Assembly: GCA_025506515.1 (NCBI GenBank)
Contig: CM046442.1
Location: 13,746,863-13,810,862 of the forward strand
Length of the DNA: 64,000 bases
Source of the DNA: Flaveria trinervia
Lineage: Eukaryota > Streptophyta > Magnoliopsida > Asterales > Asteraceae
Direction: 5' to 3'
Of the stretch, positions 1-11,788 are shown in pieces. The notes beneath the pieces were generated by a model that searched no databases, was not told the origin of the DNA, and saw nothing but the letters and a program-made list of their open reading frames with translations. The translations under genes and the position numbers were made by a program. How positions within the stretch are numbered: the first letter of the stretch is position 1; every line of letters begins with the position of its first letter.

Positions 1-807
1 AACTATTATATTTTTATTATGGATTAACTTCTAATTTCTTGATTACAATTCATTTCTATATGTCGAAGTATTATATTATGAAGTTAATAATGACATTAAT
101 ATTACTAAAGCTACTACCAGGAACTGATGCGGTTTATAATTAGGGAAATATTTAAATAAAAATGATTTTAAATCTAAAAAGTATAAAAAGTAATCTTAAC
201 AATCAATGTCTTTTATGCAGTTTATTGTGTATATTTATTAGTTTTGTAGTTTTCTAAAATGATAGATTTTAAAAAATAGAATGATAGAATAACATTGTTA
301 TGTATTTCTAATATCTAAAACACAATGATAAATTAACAATTAATTAATTTAATACATTGCAAACAATGAAAATATAACACTATGATAAAATGTCATATTG
401 TGTTTTTTTATCATCTTTATGTTATCATAAACACTATGAACTTTGAGAGATACATTGGTGAAATAACACCGGCCAATGTATACTTTTAATTGTAAAACAC
501 AATTATATAACAAGTTTATATAATTTATAAAAATTATGATAAAACAACACATCGTGTTATCTTAAGAACTTTAAGTTTAGTGAAATATTATCATTGTGAT
601 TTAAAAAATATATGGGTGAAATAATATTATTAACACAATAATCAAAATGTCATTTCATTTAAAATAATAGAAAAATACATGTCACGCCCCTACCCTTATA
701 ATTATATATTTCAATTATAGCTATATAATATATATTGCTTATTAATAATTATTTTGTGTAACAAAATAATATAAATACTCAAGTTATCATAAATGAAAGT
801 ATAAATT
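1..807. other. AT-rich intergenic DNA without a recognised gene
   Basis: The stretch is strongly AT-rich and its open frames are short and unlike any family I know. A string TGTCACGCCCC near 680 resembles the edge of an LTR, but no matching partner, primer site or coding remnant is visible nearby. Confidence 0.6.
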
Positions 808-1014
808 TAATATAAGAGCAAATTACACGGACAATCCCTCGGTATGCACGTATACCAACTTTAATTTTTACTTTCAATAAATTACAAATGAGGGTTTGAA
901 CGATGTTAAGAGTGCACACTGATGGTCGCTGATACTAACAAATGTTAAGTGTCTCTATTAGTGTTTTTAAAAAGACAAAAATACCATTTCTTTTTTTTAT
1001 CTTCTTCTCCACAT

Positions 1015-1400
1015 TCAACACCCACCACCACCACCTCTACCATCAACCTAACACCGCCGCCTGTACCCTCACCCATCGTCGCCGCTGTCTCTAACCTCAA
1101 CCCACCACCACCGCACTGCCTGCACCCTCAACCCACCACCACCTGCACCCTCAATCCACCACCATTGCACCGCCTGCACCTTCAACCCACCACCAACGTC
1201 GGCTCCTTCAACTTCAACCCACCTCGACAACCCACCCCCACCATCGCCGCATCACCCTCAACCCACAACCACCATCGCCAACCTACCACCATCGTCGCGA
1301 ACCCACCACCACTATCCTAGAGCACCTTAACCAGCCCAACCATCATCATAACACCCTCACCCTGCCACCACCATTGCTACCTGCACCCTTGACCCACCAC
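1015..1400 (+). repeat. CCA/ACC-rich low-complexity tract (Pro/Thr/His codons)
   Basis: The interior of the TIR element holds a degenerate ACC/CCA trinucleotide run. It gives an open frame of about 120 codons rich in Pro, Thr and His, starting only at a GTG. A complementary GGT/GAT-rich stretch lies at 1555-1640. The open frame follows from the composition, and I do not regard it as a gene. Confidence 0.7.
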
Positions 1401-1489
1401 CACTAATCAAATAACCACCTATTGTTACCATTAAATATGATAACAAGTTGATTCATCATATTTAAAAAGATATAGAGTCTTAGGGGGAG

Positions 1490-1530
1490 AGAGAGAGAGG
1501 AAAAGGGAAGGGGGGGGGGGGGGGAGGGGG
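1490..1530 (+). repeat. Purine tract with G15 and G5 runs
   Basis: A purine-only stretch contains 15 consecutive G (1510-1524), one A, then five more G, inside GA-repeat sequence. Such a run can form a G-quadruplex and is also a likely site of sequencing error. Confidence 0.7.
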
Positions 1531-2152
1531 AGAGAAAGAGAGACTTAGACCAGTAGTGATGGTTTATTTCTCACATGGTGGTAGATAGGTGGTGGTGATG
1601 GTGATGAAGATGATGATAGAGGGAGGGGGTGAGGTGTGATAGGTGGGTTTGAGTGGGGGTAAGTTAGGTTTTCTTTATAAGTTATTATTTTTTAAATTTA
1701 GGGGTATATTGATAAATTTACATTGACTTAACAGAAAAACTTCCTCTCAGTTAGCGTCGGGAATTGTCAGTGTGCATATCATGCATAGTTCAGGCCCTCA
1801 TTTGTAATTTATTGAAAATAAGATCTAATTGCAATACATGCATACCCTAGAGAGTATCCGTGTAATTTATTCTTAATATAATGAGGTAAACTAGTAATTA
1901 ATAGAATGAGTGGTGTTCTTGTAGGTAAAGAAAGTTATACGTTTGTATATAAAGAAAGTTATATGTTCATCTGTAAGTATAATATAACAATTTAGGAATC
2001 CGAAAGTAAAATCTATTAGATAGAGGATTGTCGATCTTAAAAAAACAGATACTGTAATTAAGAATAAAAAGTAGTTAGTGTAAATATAGTAAATATTATA
2101 TATGATCATCACTTGTAACCCTAATTCTATACAAACAATATAACAAATTACT

Positions 2153-4576
2153 TATAACATCTCATATTTTTGTTAACTAAAGGTTAACTTCGTTTACTCT
2201 TACAAGGGTTATTATTATCAATTTTGAAACTCATGTGTTGTTTGTGCTTATCATGAGTTGAGTTTTTATGTATGAAAGTTAAAAATATAAATATTAAATA
2301 ATAATAATTTAATATTAATAAAAGAAACAATAATAACAATTATAATAATAATAATAATAATACTTTATTAAGTTACTTAAAAATGTTTAGAACTTAAATT
2401 AGGGTGTTAAGAGGTTAATTTGTCATTTTAGAAACTTGAAATGGAAGCTTTGTGCAAAATAATAAGACCAAACTGCAGGGACCATTGTGTAACATTTTAA
2501 AAACCCAAACCCCCTTCCCCTCTCTCTCCCGCTTTTCCGGCGACCTCGCCGGCCGGACTCCGGCCAAGTCCGGCGAGGCTCCAAACGCACTAGAACCCCT
2601 CAAATTTGACCCCAAATCGTTACCAATCGGTTCACGAGCCTAACTCGACTCCTTTAATACACATTAATTCGTGTTTAAGCCGGTTATGGATGTCGATTTA
2701 ACTTGGTAACCGACGACATCAAGTTCACAACCGTTTGACAATTAAAATCTCATAATAATTCAATTAATCGAACATACACAATCATTTAACTATCTCTAGT
2801 CTATTCTCATTGCCAATTTCTCCTGAAACACTCAAAATCACCAAAATCAAACATCATCTTCGTTGTGACCTGCAACGAACGTGTTCATCATCTTCCGAGC
2901 TTCAGTTGACGTCGCAAAGGGCTTTGCATCGAGGTCATCCCACGGAGTTATCCACAAAATTAATTGAGTTATTATCAACGTTTGCCACGGGAATCGGTTC
3001 TTGTATAACCGCGACTATTGTTCGAGTGTTCGTTGCCGATTCGATATCAATCGGGTAAGTTAATACATCAATGAACTCGGTTTGATGAGGGGAACAAAAG
3101 CCCCAAACTTAATTTGGTTCACAATGTTGTTTTGATCTTCGATTTGGGGGTAAACAATTCTAGGGTTCATGAGAATTGGGTGGGATCTTGTGTTGGTGTT
3201 CTTAAGGATTAAGAACCTAATTTAAACACGGCCACGTCCCTCAGCTTACTAGTTACATGCACACCCCATCAAACTAGAGGTCCCGGGTTCGAACCCGGGC
3301 AACCTCACCCATTTTTTTTGGGCTTTTTAGCCTTTAAAAAAATTACATAAAATTTCTAAAAATTATAAAAATCAGTTTTAAATATTTTGTTTATTTTAGA
3401 AGTTAACTAATTATTTTCTGTTAAATTAATTCTTTAAACACTTAAGCAAATCTTTTTAAAATATTAAAAAAAATGTTATAAATAGCTTATTTTCATAAAA
3501 ACAGTTTCAAATAGTTGAAATCACTAAATTGTTATTAGTCATTACGTTATTTTTAATCTTGAATCAATTATATTAATTATAAAATTATATTTACATTTTA
3601 TAATTAAGTCATTATCTAATCATATAAAAAGATTAGTAAAATTCCTTCATTATAATAAAATAGATATATTCATGAGTTCGACAAATAACATATTTATAAA
3701 ACCCCAAATCCTTAGTTCATGTTACCTCGTTAATCTTATTATTAACTTAAATCTTGTAATATTTATATATATTTTAGGTGCCTAGTGACGTTTTATCTTG
3801 GAGCGGCATATATTATTCTTATTGATCTTCATTATATACTTATTTGACAAGTGAGTTTTCCTTGCCCCTTCTTATATTTTCACACTAATTTGGGGTGAAA
3901 CATGATACTTATTCTCATACACTTGTAAACGTTTAAACTTGTAAACACTTGCAATTCATATTTTTGTCATGGTTATTTGTGTTTTGTAAGTGTTTATATG
4001 AGATACATATTTTTGTTTGCAATCATTAACTATTGCTAGCCTGGCGACGTCTTAGATCTTTGGGCTGACAAGCCTATTTGGTGCTAAAGCCGAGGTATTG
4101 CCGGCTCCTGATGACGTATGCTTGTTCATCATGGGAACCAAATACACTTAGCCAATCTTTTATACTTGTAATCAAGTCGAGGTTTGGTTGTAACGATATG
4201 TGTTCTATAACCTTACTTGCTTATGACCTATGACATGAATTGCTACTTGTAACCTTTTTCATATTATGTATGAAAACCTTGGAAACTCACCAACTATTTT
4301 TAGTTGACTCTTATTTTTATCATGTTTCAGGTCAACCTCAAGTTTAAAGTGATCCTTTTAAAGCATGTAATAATCTAGGACTTGGACCTAGTTAATGAAA
4401 TAAAAAGTTTACATTATGTTATGTTATGTTTGAACTTATTACTTGTTTGAGACTTATGATTGTATTTCATTTCAAGATTTATGATAAAAATATTTACATT
4501 TTAATATAGCGTTATGTGGTTGTGAACAATCTCCCTCACATCTCGACGTTTCCGCCATCAAGGTTGGGGTGTGACA
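2153..4576 (+). repeat. 5' LTR of outer gypsy element
   Basis: The LTR runs from TATAACATCTCATA (TG altered to TA at the first dinucleotide) to GGTTGGGGTGTGACA. It aligns with 20207-22657 over its whole length with scattered substitutions and indels. It contains a tRNA-like module near 3229-3320 and the open frames at 2415-3058, which are non-coding shadows present in both copies. Confidence 0.92.
3229..3320 (+). promoter_or_regulatory. tRNA-like (pol III A/B-box-like) module in LTR
   Basis: A B-box-like GGTTCGAACCC (3286-3296) sits in a T-arm-like hairpin (CCCGGG / CCCGGG around TTCGAA). An A-box-like segment CAGCTTACTAGTTAC lies 40-45 bases upstream. A run of eight T (3312-3319) follows within 20 bases, as a pol III terminator would. 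It is not a canonical tRNA, because the 5' acceptor strand does not pair. Activity is inferred only. Confidence 0.5.
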
Positions 4577-4579
4577 GAT

Positions 4580-4591
4580 TGGTATCAGAGC
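4580..4591 (+). promoter_or_regulatory. Primer binding site (tRNA-iMet type), outer gypsy
   Basis: TGGTATCAGAGC lies three bases after the 5' LTR end. This is the usual plant minus-strand primer site, complementary to the 3' end of initiator tRNA-Met. Confidence 0.9.
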
Positions 4592-5275
4592 CCATAACTA
4601 TAGGGATTTAGGTTATTAGAAATGGTGACCTAGACTATAGCTTATGCATGAATCCCATAGAATAATATTTGTATTCTTGGAATTATATATATTGTTTACA
4701 TGCTACATAATGCTATGCCACACTTATGTGCAACTTGATGCCTTAGCATAGGTTGCCTTGTAATTGTCTAAACTTTGTTACTTGTCTTCCTAAACTTAAC
4801 TTTGACTCTTTGACTCTCCCTGACGAATGAAACTTCTTAATCTTATTCTCGTCAACACGTGGAAACTTATGCTTATGCTTATGATTTGAATCTTTATACT
4901 TATGTCTAATCTATGTTAAATCTCATCAAGGTTTTTGATTACATGAACCTAAGAAATTTGTATGACACATAGACACCTGTATTATGGATTTCCTGGCAAA
5001 AGGCCCTCGGGCTAAGGCAAGCATATCGCATAAATCCTACGGGACTAGTTATGCTTACATGGGGATTTCTAGAATGAGTGATAAAACTATGGTCAACATA
5101 CACAAATTTCTAAGGCGAGTGGGTCAACTTACCTTGACGTGTCAACGTTTCCAAATGGTAATGCGTTACCAAATGGAACCATTCCATGTGCCTTACAACT
5201 TTTGCCTTATCCTTGTTGAACATTAATCCTTGTTGTTCCAATTCTCATATCTAACTCATTTTGTATATTCCAACA
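4592..5275 (+). other. Untranslated leader of outer gypsy element
   Basis: This stretch lies between the primer site and the first gag ATG. The same sequence occurs reversed at 12837-13496 in the inner element, where it is also the leader. The 80-codon open frame at 4984-5226 is not conserved there as a protein. Confidence 0.7.
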
Positions 5276-5686
5276 TGTCTCGTCATCATGGAAAATGTGG
5301 AAGTTTCGATCGTAAGTTAGCCGCCATGATTGCTCAACAAATGGCTGCTGTCATCCCGACCATGGTTGCTGAACTTAATAGCACCTTAATGACCAACGCT
5401 AGCAACAATAGTCATGGGGAAAATAGTGCTAACCAAGGGCACAACAACCAAACTTGCACTTTCAAGCACTTTAGCTCATGTAAACCACTAGTTTTAGTGG
5501 TAAGGAAGGAGCCACTGGTCTTCTTGAGTGGTTCGAGAGCATGGAGAACACCTTCGTCAACTGTGGGTCCCGAGGCACTCAAAGTTCGTTATGCCACTAG
5601 CATGTTCCAAAACAAGGGCTCTCACCCGGTGGAATAGCGAGAAAAGAAATCGTGGCCCGATGCTATTCTGGCACTTACTTGGGAGC
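5276..5686 (+). pseudogene. gag N-terminal part, outer gypsy (broken)
   Basis: The frame starts with MSRHHGKCGSFDRK, matching the start of gag in the inner element at 12836. The first half reads well (a basic start, then an MAAVIPTMVAEL-type helix). The frame then shifts near 5480-5540, where Lys-Glu-Gly-Ala coding moves to another frame, and again near 5620 around the SEKRNRG motif. The sequence stops at 5686, where the inner element inserted. The continuation is at 15920. Confidence 0.85.
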
Positions 5687-8093
5687 TGTCACACCCCAAC
5701 CTTGACGTCGGAAACGTCGAGGAGTGAGAGTTAAGATCGTTCACAGCCACATAACGCTATTAATAACTCAAATATAAATTTAATCATAACATTCAAATGG
5801 ATCATTACAAGTTTAAGTCTCAAAGAAACAAACAAAATAACATAAAAGATTGCAAGTCATTTTAATTCACTTATTTATCTAGGTCCATTCCTAGCTGTGT
5901 AAGCTTCAATGTGTAGAAATCAAACTTGGGCATTACCTGAAACATGTTAAAAATAAAAGATCAACACTAATGTTGGTGAGCATTCCATAGTTTTAATACA
6001 TAAGTATATATAAAAGATGGCAAAATCAAGTCATAAATTAGAGAATATAGTGATTAGGGATGCTATGGACAATGCAACAATCAAACCTTGACAATGTTTT
6101 ACAAGTCTCAACGTTAAAAGTATATATACGATCAGCTAAGTGTACTTGGATCAACCAAGCAGGCTTGTCTTACCCATAGATCTATGACTTCGCTGGGCTA
6201 GCAATAGTTAATGATTGTACATATAACGCCATAACATGGTAACCACACAAGTTCAACTAACCACAACTTAACATGATGTATTGCCATAAGTTTACAAGTC
6301 TCAAATAAGTTTACAAGTGCAAAGTATAAATTAACATGTTTCACCCCAAAGTGTGAAAGTATAAAAAGGGGTATGGAATACTCACTTGACCAAATAATAT
6401 ATAATTGATGATTAATAAAAATAAGCAACGTTCCAACGTAGTCTCACAAGGCACCTATATATATACACGTTTTAGTTAATAATTAGATTAACGTTTTAAT
6501 GCGAGCTAGGAATTTGGGGGCCTAAATAATCACAACCTATTAGAGCAAATTATGCATATATTATAGTCTAATAAAAGAAAACATATCTTTTATAAAATTT
6601 AAAAAAAAGATTTAAAACTTTTATAAAAAAAAAAAAAAAACTTGTGGATTTAAATTATAAAATGTAAGTATTTCTATATCATGATTAACCACCCTTAAAA
6701 TGATTAAAATAATGTAATGAGTTAAATTGTTATCTAAAATAAAATAATAAAACACTATATTTGTTGATAAATATTTGTTAACATAATATATAAATTTACA
6801 GAAAAGGAATAATAACTTTAAAAATATACAAAAGTTATAAAACCAATTCTTATAATTTTTAGAAAAAAACAAGTTTCAAATGAAGGCTAAAAAGCCTTAA
6901 AAGTAAAACATGGGGTCCCCCGGATTCGAACGGGGACCTCCTGTTTAACCTCATCCCATATTACCGCTGAACCAAGGCTCTCAGCCGCGGTAATACTCAG
7001 TTCCAATTTCTTTTGAATTAAATCCCAAATACACCCAAATCCAAGAACCCTAGAATCGGGTGATTCAAAATTGACTGATTAATCGATGCTTGGGCATTGT
7101 TAACCATGGGGCTTTTGTTCCCCATGATCAACCGATTGAATACATGTAAGCAATTTACCCTTTCGATTGACAATTGAAGGTGCACACGTTGATGAACGAG
7201 TCGCGAAACGGAGGTGAGGGAACGATGTGTAATGTTGATGATAATCCAATTTACTTCGTGTGGAGCTTCGGATGATGTTCCCGATGTAAAGCCCTCTATC
7301 AATTCGTTGTTAACAGGTTGTTATGGTGGTGTTCGGGTGGTGGATCCGCGATAAAAAGTGAAGTTAAATCTGCGAATTGTGGTTGTTTCAGATGCAATTG
7401 AGGATGGTATTCGATTAATGATTGATAGAGAGTCGTTTAGGTTAGTTTAATTGGACTATTATGATTTGTAAATGCTCGAACGGCTATATGCTTTAATGCA
7501 TATCGGTTATGCGATCGTTTAGGGTCGAAACCGATGTTTAAACTCAATTTAATGGAGTGATCAAGTTCGAAACATGCAAACGACACGATTTGAGTCGGTT
7601 TTGGGCTTCGAAAACGAATAAATTTGAGCGTTTGACCGTCGCCGGAGCTCGTCGGAGCTCCGCCGGACTTCTGGCCGGAACGCGGCTTTGGGGAAAAGTT
7701 TGGAGTTATTTGCACAAATGGTCCCTGAAGTTTTAAAGTTGTTATTTCGTGCCAGACTTTATTTTCACAGTTTCAAAATTGACAAGGAGGCCCCTTGAGT
7801 TTAGATTAAGTTTATCAAACATTTTTAAGTTTAGAAAATTTTCATTTCATATTACTTTTATTGTTCTTATTATTATTATTATTATTATTATTAGTAATAT
7901 AATTATTATTCCCTTACAATTGTTATTATTAATATCATTATTATTACAACATAATTATTATCACTCTTATAAATTTAAAAGAGCAATAAAGTAATAGACA
8001 TAAGCAACCATAAGTTTCATAAATAACACAATTAGCCCATGCAAGAATTTAACAAGGCTAACATTAAATTAACCCAAATCACAAGATGTTACA
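5687..8093 (-). repeat. 3' LTR of inner gypsy element
   Basis: Read on the minus strand it begins TGTAACATCTTGTG and ends GGTTGGGGTGTGACA. It pairs with 13512-15919. It includes an ATT microsatellite near 7868-7893 and the tRNA-like module at 6890-6993. The open frames at 6198-8320 recur in the other LTR and are shadows. Confidence 0.92.
6890..6993 (-). promoter_or_regulatory. tRNA-like module in inner 3' LTR
   Basis: On the minus strand an A-box-like TGGTTCAGCGGTAA is followed by a B-box-like GTTCGAATCC. One G of the box is missing compared with the copy at 14722-14809. T-runs follow near its end. The same module occurs in the other gypsy LTRs of the window. Confidence 0.45.
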
Positions 8094-8094
8094 G

Positions 8095-8110
8095 TCTCCC
8101 CAACTTAAAA
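8095..8110 (-). promoter_or_regulatory. Polypurine tract of inner gypsy element
   Basis: On the minus strand CTTTTAAGTTGGGGAGAC directly precedes the 3' LTR. The outer element has the same tract at 20190-20206. It primes plus-strand synthesis in LTR elements. Confidence 0.8.
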
Positions 8111-8137
8111 GAATTTCGTCCCGAAATTAAGAACAAG

Positions 8138-9345
8138 TTAAGAGAACAAATGCGGGTATCTCTCCTTCATATGATCCTCACGCTCCCAAGTGAACTCAGC
8201 TCCACGTTTGTTTTCCCAACGAACTTTAACGATAGATGTGGTAGTTGTTCGGGTCTTCTTCAGGGTTCGATCATAATCTCAACAGGCTTCTCAACAAAGT
8301 GCAATGACTCATCAACTTGAATTTCCTCTAGTGGGACATGCAAATTTTCATCAGTCAAGCACTTCCTCAGGTTTGAGACATGAAAGACAGGATGAACTCC
8401 GCTGAGTTCAGAAGGTAACTCCAGTTTGTAAGCCACTTTCCCAATTCTTTTCAAAATCTTGAAAGGTCCTACAAAGCGTGGGGCTAACTTACCCTTCTTC
8501 CCAAAACGTACAACACCCTTCCATGGAGAGACTTTAAGAAGAACCATGTCGTCGACTTGAAACTCCAATGGTTTGCGTCTTTTGTCGGCATAACTCTTTT
8601 GGCGACTTCTAGCCACCTCAAGATTATTTCGTATTTTGGAAATTTTGTCGGTCGTTTCTTGAATAAGTTCCGGCCCAGTGATAGTATTTTCCCCAATGTC
8701 AGTCCAACAGATTGGGGAACGACATTTACGGCCATACAAAGCCTCGAATGGTGCCATTTTGATACTTGAGTGATAACTATTGTTATACGAAAATTCCGCG
8801 AGCGGTAAATGCGTATCCCAATCACCACCAAAATCAAGGACACAAAGTCGTAACAGATCCTCGAGGGTTTGAATTGTTCGTTCGGTTTGACCATCGGTTT
8901 GAGGATGGTAAGCCGTACTTAAATCCAATTGAGTTCCCAAAAGCTCTTGCATCGAATACCAGAAGTGTGAAGTGAAACGAGCATCTCGATCAGAAATGAT
9001 GTGTAAGGGCACGCCATGACGACTCACAATTTCATCAACATAGATTCGGGCTAGCCTCGAAACCTTGTACGTGTCTCGTATGGGTATGAAATGTGCTGTC
9101 TTGGTCAAACGGTCAACGATGACCCAAATGCTATCATGACCACGAGGTGTACGAGGTAACTTGGTTATGAAATCCATGGATATATGTTCCCATTTCCACA
9201 TCGGAATTTCAGGTTGCTCAAGTAAACCACTTGGTCGTTGATGTTCGGCTTTAACCCTTGCACACGTGAGACACTTAGAAACATAAGATGCGATATCTTT
9301 CTTCATTCCAGGCCACCAATATTGACCACGCAGGTCCATGTACAT
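8138..9345 (-). pseudogene. Integrase and C-terminal chromodomain-like region, inner gypsy
   Basis: A 361-codon frame (9345-8260) holds most of integrase: the zinc-binding CLTC pair, then the catalytic core with Asp in SMDFITKLP, Asp in SDRDARF and Glu in TDGQTERT. The GPFKILKRIGKVAYKLELP motif follows. The frame breaks near 8260. The continuation to the stop at 8138-8140 in another frame encodes WENKRGAEFTWERE and RYPHLF, a chromodomain-like tail. The core itself looks intact. Confidence 0.88.
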
Positions 9346-10204
9346 CTTATCGGAGCAGGATGAACAGAATATCGGGTTTGATGAGCTTCGTTCATAATGA
9401 AGTGCCGAAGGTTGTCACGATTCGGGATCCAAAGTCGATTCAAGAAGTACCACATGCCGTTCGGTTTTGTCTCCAATTGTGACCGTACGTTAGTCATCAA
9501 ATCTTCGTCTTTTCCTTCGTCGGTTAGTGCCACTTGTTGAGCCTCGCGAATGCACATCTCGAGGTCACTATCGATCCTTATGTTTTGAAGCATGATAGTA
9601 GCCTCGTTGACATCCACATGAATCTCGGTATCAAATTCTCCTAGCGTATCAAACCATTGCCTTCGATCTCGAATTTCTTGAAGCGAGACAGTCTTGTTGT
9701 GGACCTTGCGACTTAGTGCGTCGGCTACAACATTCGCCTTTCCAGGATGATAGCGAATGTCGCAGTCGTAGTCACTAATCAACTCAATCCAACGTCTTTG
9801 TCTCATGTTGAGATCCTTTTGATTGAACACGTGTTGGAGACTCTTATGATCGGTGTAGACTATACATTGCGTCCCATATAAGTAGTGTCGCCAAATCTTC
9901 AATGCAAAAACCACCGCACCAAGTTCAAGATCATGCGTTGTGTAGTTAATTCATGCACCTTCAATTGTCTTGACGCGTATGCTATAACTTTGCCTCGTTG
10001 CATGAGAACACAACCCAGACCTTGATTAGAAGCATCACAATATACAGTAAAGTCGTCGTTTCCATCGGGTAGTGTGAGAATAGGAGCATTACACAACTTG
10101 CGTTTCAATGTCTCGAAAGCCTCTTCTTGCTCGGGTCCCCATTCAAAAAGTCGATTCTTTTGGGTTAGTGCCGTTAATGGTTTAGCAATCTTCGAGAAAT
10201 TTGC
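9303..10204 (-). pseudogene. RNase H and integrase N-terminus, inner gypsy (frameshifted)
   Basis: Two frames cover this part. 10108-9899 has the RNase H motif FTVYCDASNQGLG and ends in a shift. 9914-9303 resumes at VFALKIWRHYLYG and carries YTDHKSLQH, DYDCDIRYHPGKANVVADALSRK (split by my eye into the RNase H end and linker) and the start of the integrase zinc finger, EAHQTRYSVHP. Another shift near 9345 joins the integrase frame. Each shift needs only one base. Confidence 0.82.
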
Positions 10205-11219
10205 TATGAACCTACGGTAGTATCCGCGCTAAACCCAGAAAAGAACGAACCTCGGTTGGGGTTGTGGGAATGCACCAATTCTTCACCGCTTCAATCTTGG
10301 TAGGATCAACGTGAATACCTTGGCTATTCACCACATGTCCTAAGAATTGAACTTCTTCTAACCAAAATTCACACTTGGAAAGCTTAGCGTACAATTGCTC
10401 CTTCTTCAAAAGTTCAAGAACTTGTCGCAAGTGTGTCTCGTGATCGACTCTCGTCTTAGAATAGATAAGAATGTCATCAATGAACACGATTACGAATTTA
10501 TCCAAATACGGTTTACATACTCGATTCATGAGATCCATGAACACGGCAGGTGCATTGGTCAAACCAAAAGGCATAACCATGAACTCGTAGTGCCCATATC
10601 GAGTACGAAAAGCGGTCTTTGGAATGTCATCATTGTGAACACGTAGTTGATGATACCCAGAGCGTAGATCGATCTTTGAGAATTGAGTTGCCCCTTGAAG
10701 TTGGTCGAAGAGATCATCGATTCGAGGAAGAGGGTATCGGTTTTTGATAGTAAGTTTGTTGAGTTCCCGGTAGTCGATGCACATACGGAATGACCCATCC
10801 TTCTTCTTCACAAATAGTACAGGTGCGCCCCACGGTGATGAACTAGGGCGAATAAAACCCTTATCGGTCAACTCTTGCAGTTGACTAGCGAGCTCTTGCA
10901 TTTCAGAAGGTGCAAGACGATAGGGCGATTTAGCCACAGGGTTTGCACCAGGGATTAAATCAATCTTGAACTCAACTTCTCGCACGGGAGGTAACCCTTT
11001 AAGATCTTCGGGAAAAACTTCGGGAAAGTCTCGCACAACAGGAATGTCCTTCAACTCCTTACCCTTGGCTTTCGTATTAACCACATATGCCATGAAAGCC
11101 ATGTAGTTTTTACTCAAGCACTTACGGGCCTTGATACAAGACATGAGTTTGAGTCTTTGGGATGATTTCTCCCCAAAGACCTTCAAAGTATCTCCAGTAG
11201 GTAAGGAATCCGGATACAC
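10205..11219 (-). pseudogene. Reverse transcriptase, inner gypsy
   Basis: A 335-codon frame contains a complete-looking gypsy RT: the linker with VRDFPEVFPEDL, the SPYRLAPSEMQEL start, FVKKKDGSFRMCIDYRELN, MPFGLTNAPAVFMDLMN and the catalytic FIDDILIYS box. It ends by frameshift in RSFLGLA at 10212. The catalytic Asp pair is present. Confidence 0.9.
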
Positions 11220-11788
11220 TTCTCAAAACATAGAATTTCCACACGATGTTTGGCTAACCAATCCATACCAATGATAACATCAAAGCTTCCCAATTGCATA
11301 GGAATAAGGTCGACGAAAAACTCGTGTTCGTTAAGGCTTAAAGTGCAGTCGTGTATTACGACGTCCACGACAATAGATTTTCCGTCGGCGATTTCGACAG
11401 TGAAAGATCTTTCTAGATTGACGCGCGGTTTAGAAAGTAAAACCTCGAATTCCAGGGACACGAAACTCCTATCAGCACCCGAATCAAACAATACAGATGC
11501 ATAATGTTTATTTACGAGATACATACCTGTTTGGTAACAACCTATTATTGATATGATGAACATAGATAGGAAATTTTGCAAGACAAGAAAAAGGACTAGA
11601 AGAAATTTAACGGCGTACCATTCACCACGTCGTTGTTGGCTTGCGCTTGGTTGGCGTTGATGTTGAAAGCCCTTCCACGAGCCGTGGCACAGTTCCCGCA
11701 TTGCGAGGACATTGTGGGCGAATATGACCAGCCTCGCCACAGTTGTAACAGGTTCGGTTGGTAAGTATGGCAGTGTTGTTTGGCGCAC
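11183..11788 (-). pseudogene. Retropepsin-like protease, inner gypsy
   Basis: The second half of this frame is an aspartic protease with SVLFDSGADRSFVS (catalytic DSG), and the LGSFDVIIGMDWLAKH motif typical of plant gypsy protease. The first half is out of frame with gag. The frame shifts into RT near 11200. Confidence 0.85.

Larger units (their letters stand above)
815..1873. mobile_element. Non-autonomous TIR DNA transposon with long inverted termini
   Basis: The two ends form an imperfect inverted repeat of roughly 130 bp: the left end begins AGAGCAAATTACACGG and the right end, read on the minus strand, begins AGAATAAATTACACGG. Similarity continues inward through the ATAAATTACAAATGAGGG segment. 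The element is flanked by the 7-bp direct repeat TAATATA (808-814 and 1874-1880), which looks like a target duplication. No transposase frame is present. Long termini suggest a Mutator-like (MULE) derivative, although MULE duplications are usually 8-9 bp; a hAT-like or unclassified MITE is the alternative. Confidence 0.6.

Noticed and set aside
949..1320. 123-codon Pro/Thr/His-rich open frame as a cell-wall protein gene
   Set aside because: It starts at GTG, lies in a trinucleotide low-complexity tract inside a transposon, and has no signal peptide or regular extensin motif.
2415..3058. Open frames in the outer LTR as genes
   Set aside because: They recur in the second LTR at 20476-21113 as part of the repeat and resemble no protein family.
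6912..6993. Genuine tRNA gene on the minus strand
   Set aside because: T-arm and B box are good, but the acceptor strands do not pair and no clear anticodon arm forms; the copy lies in an LTR and is repeated there.
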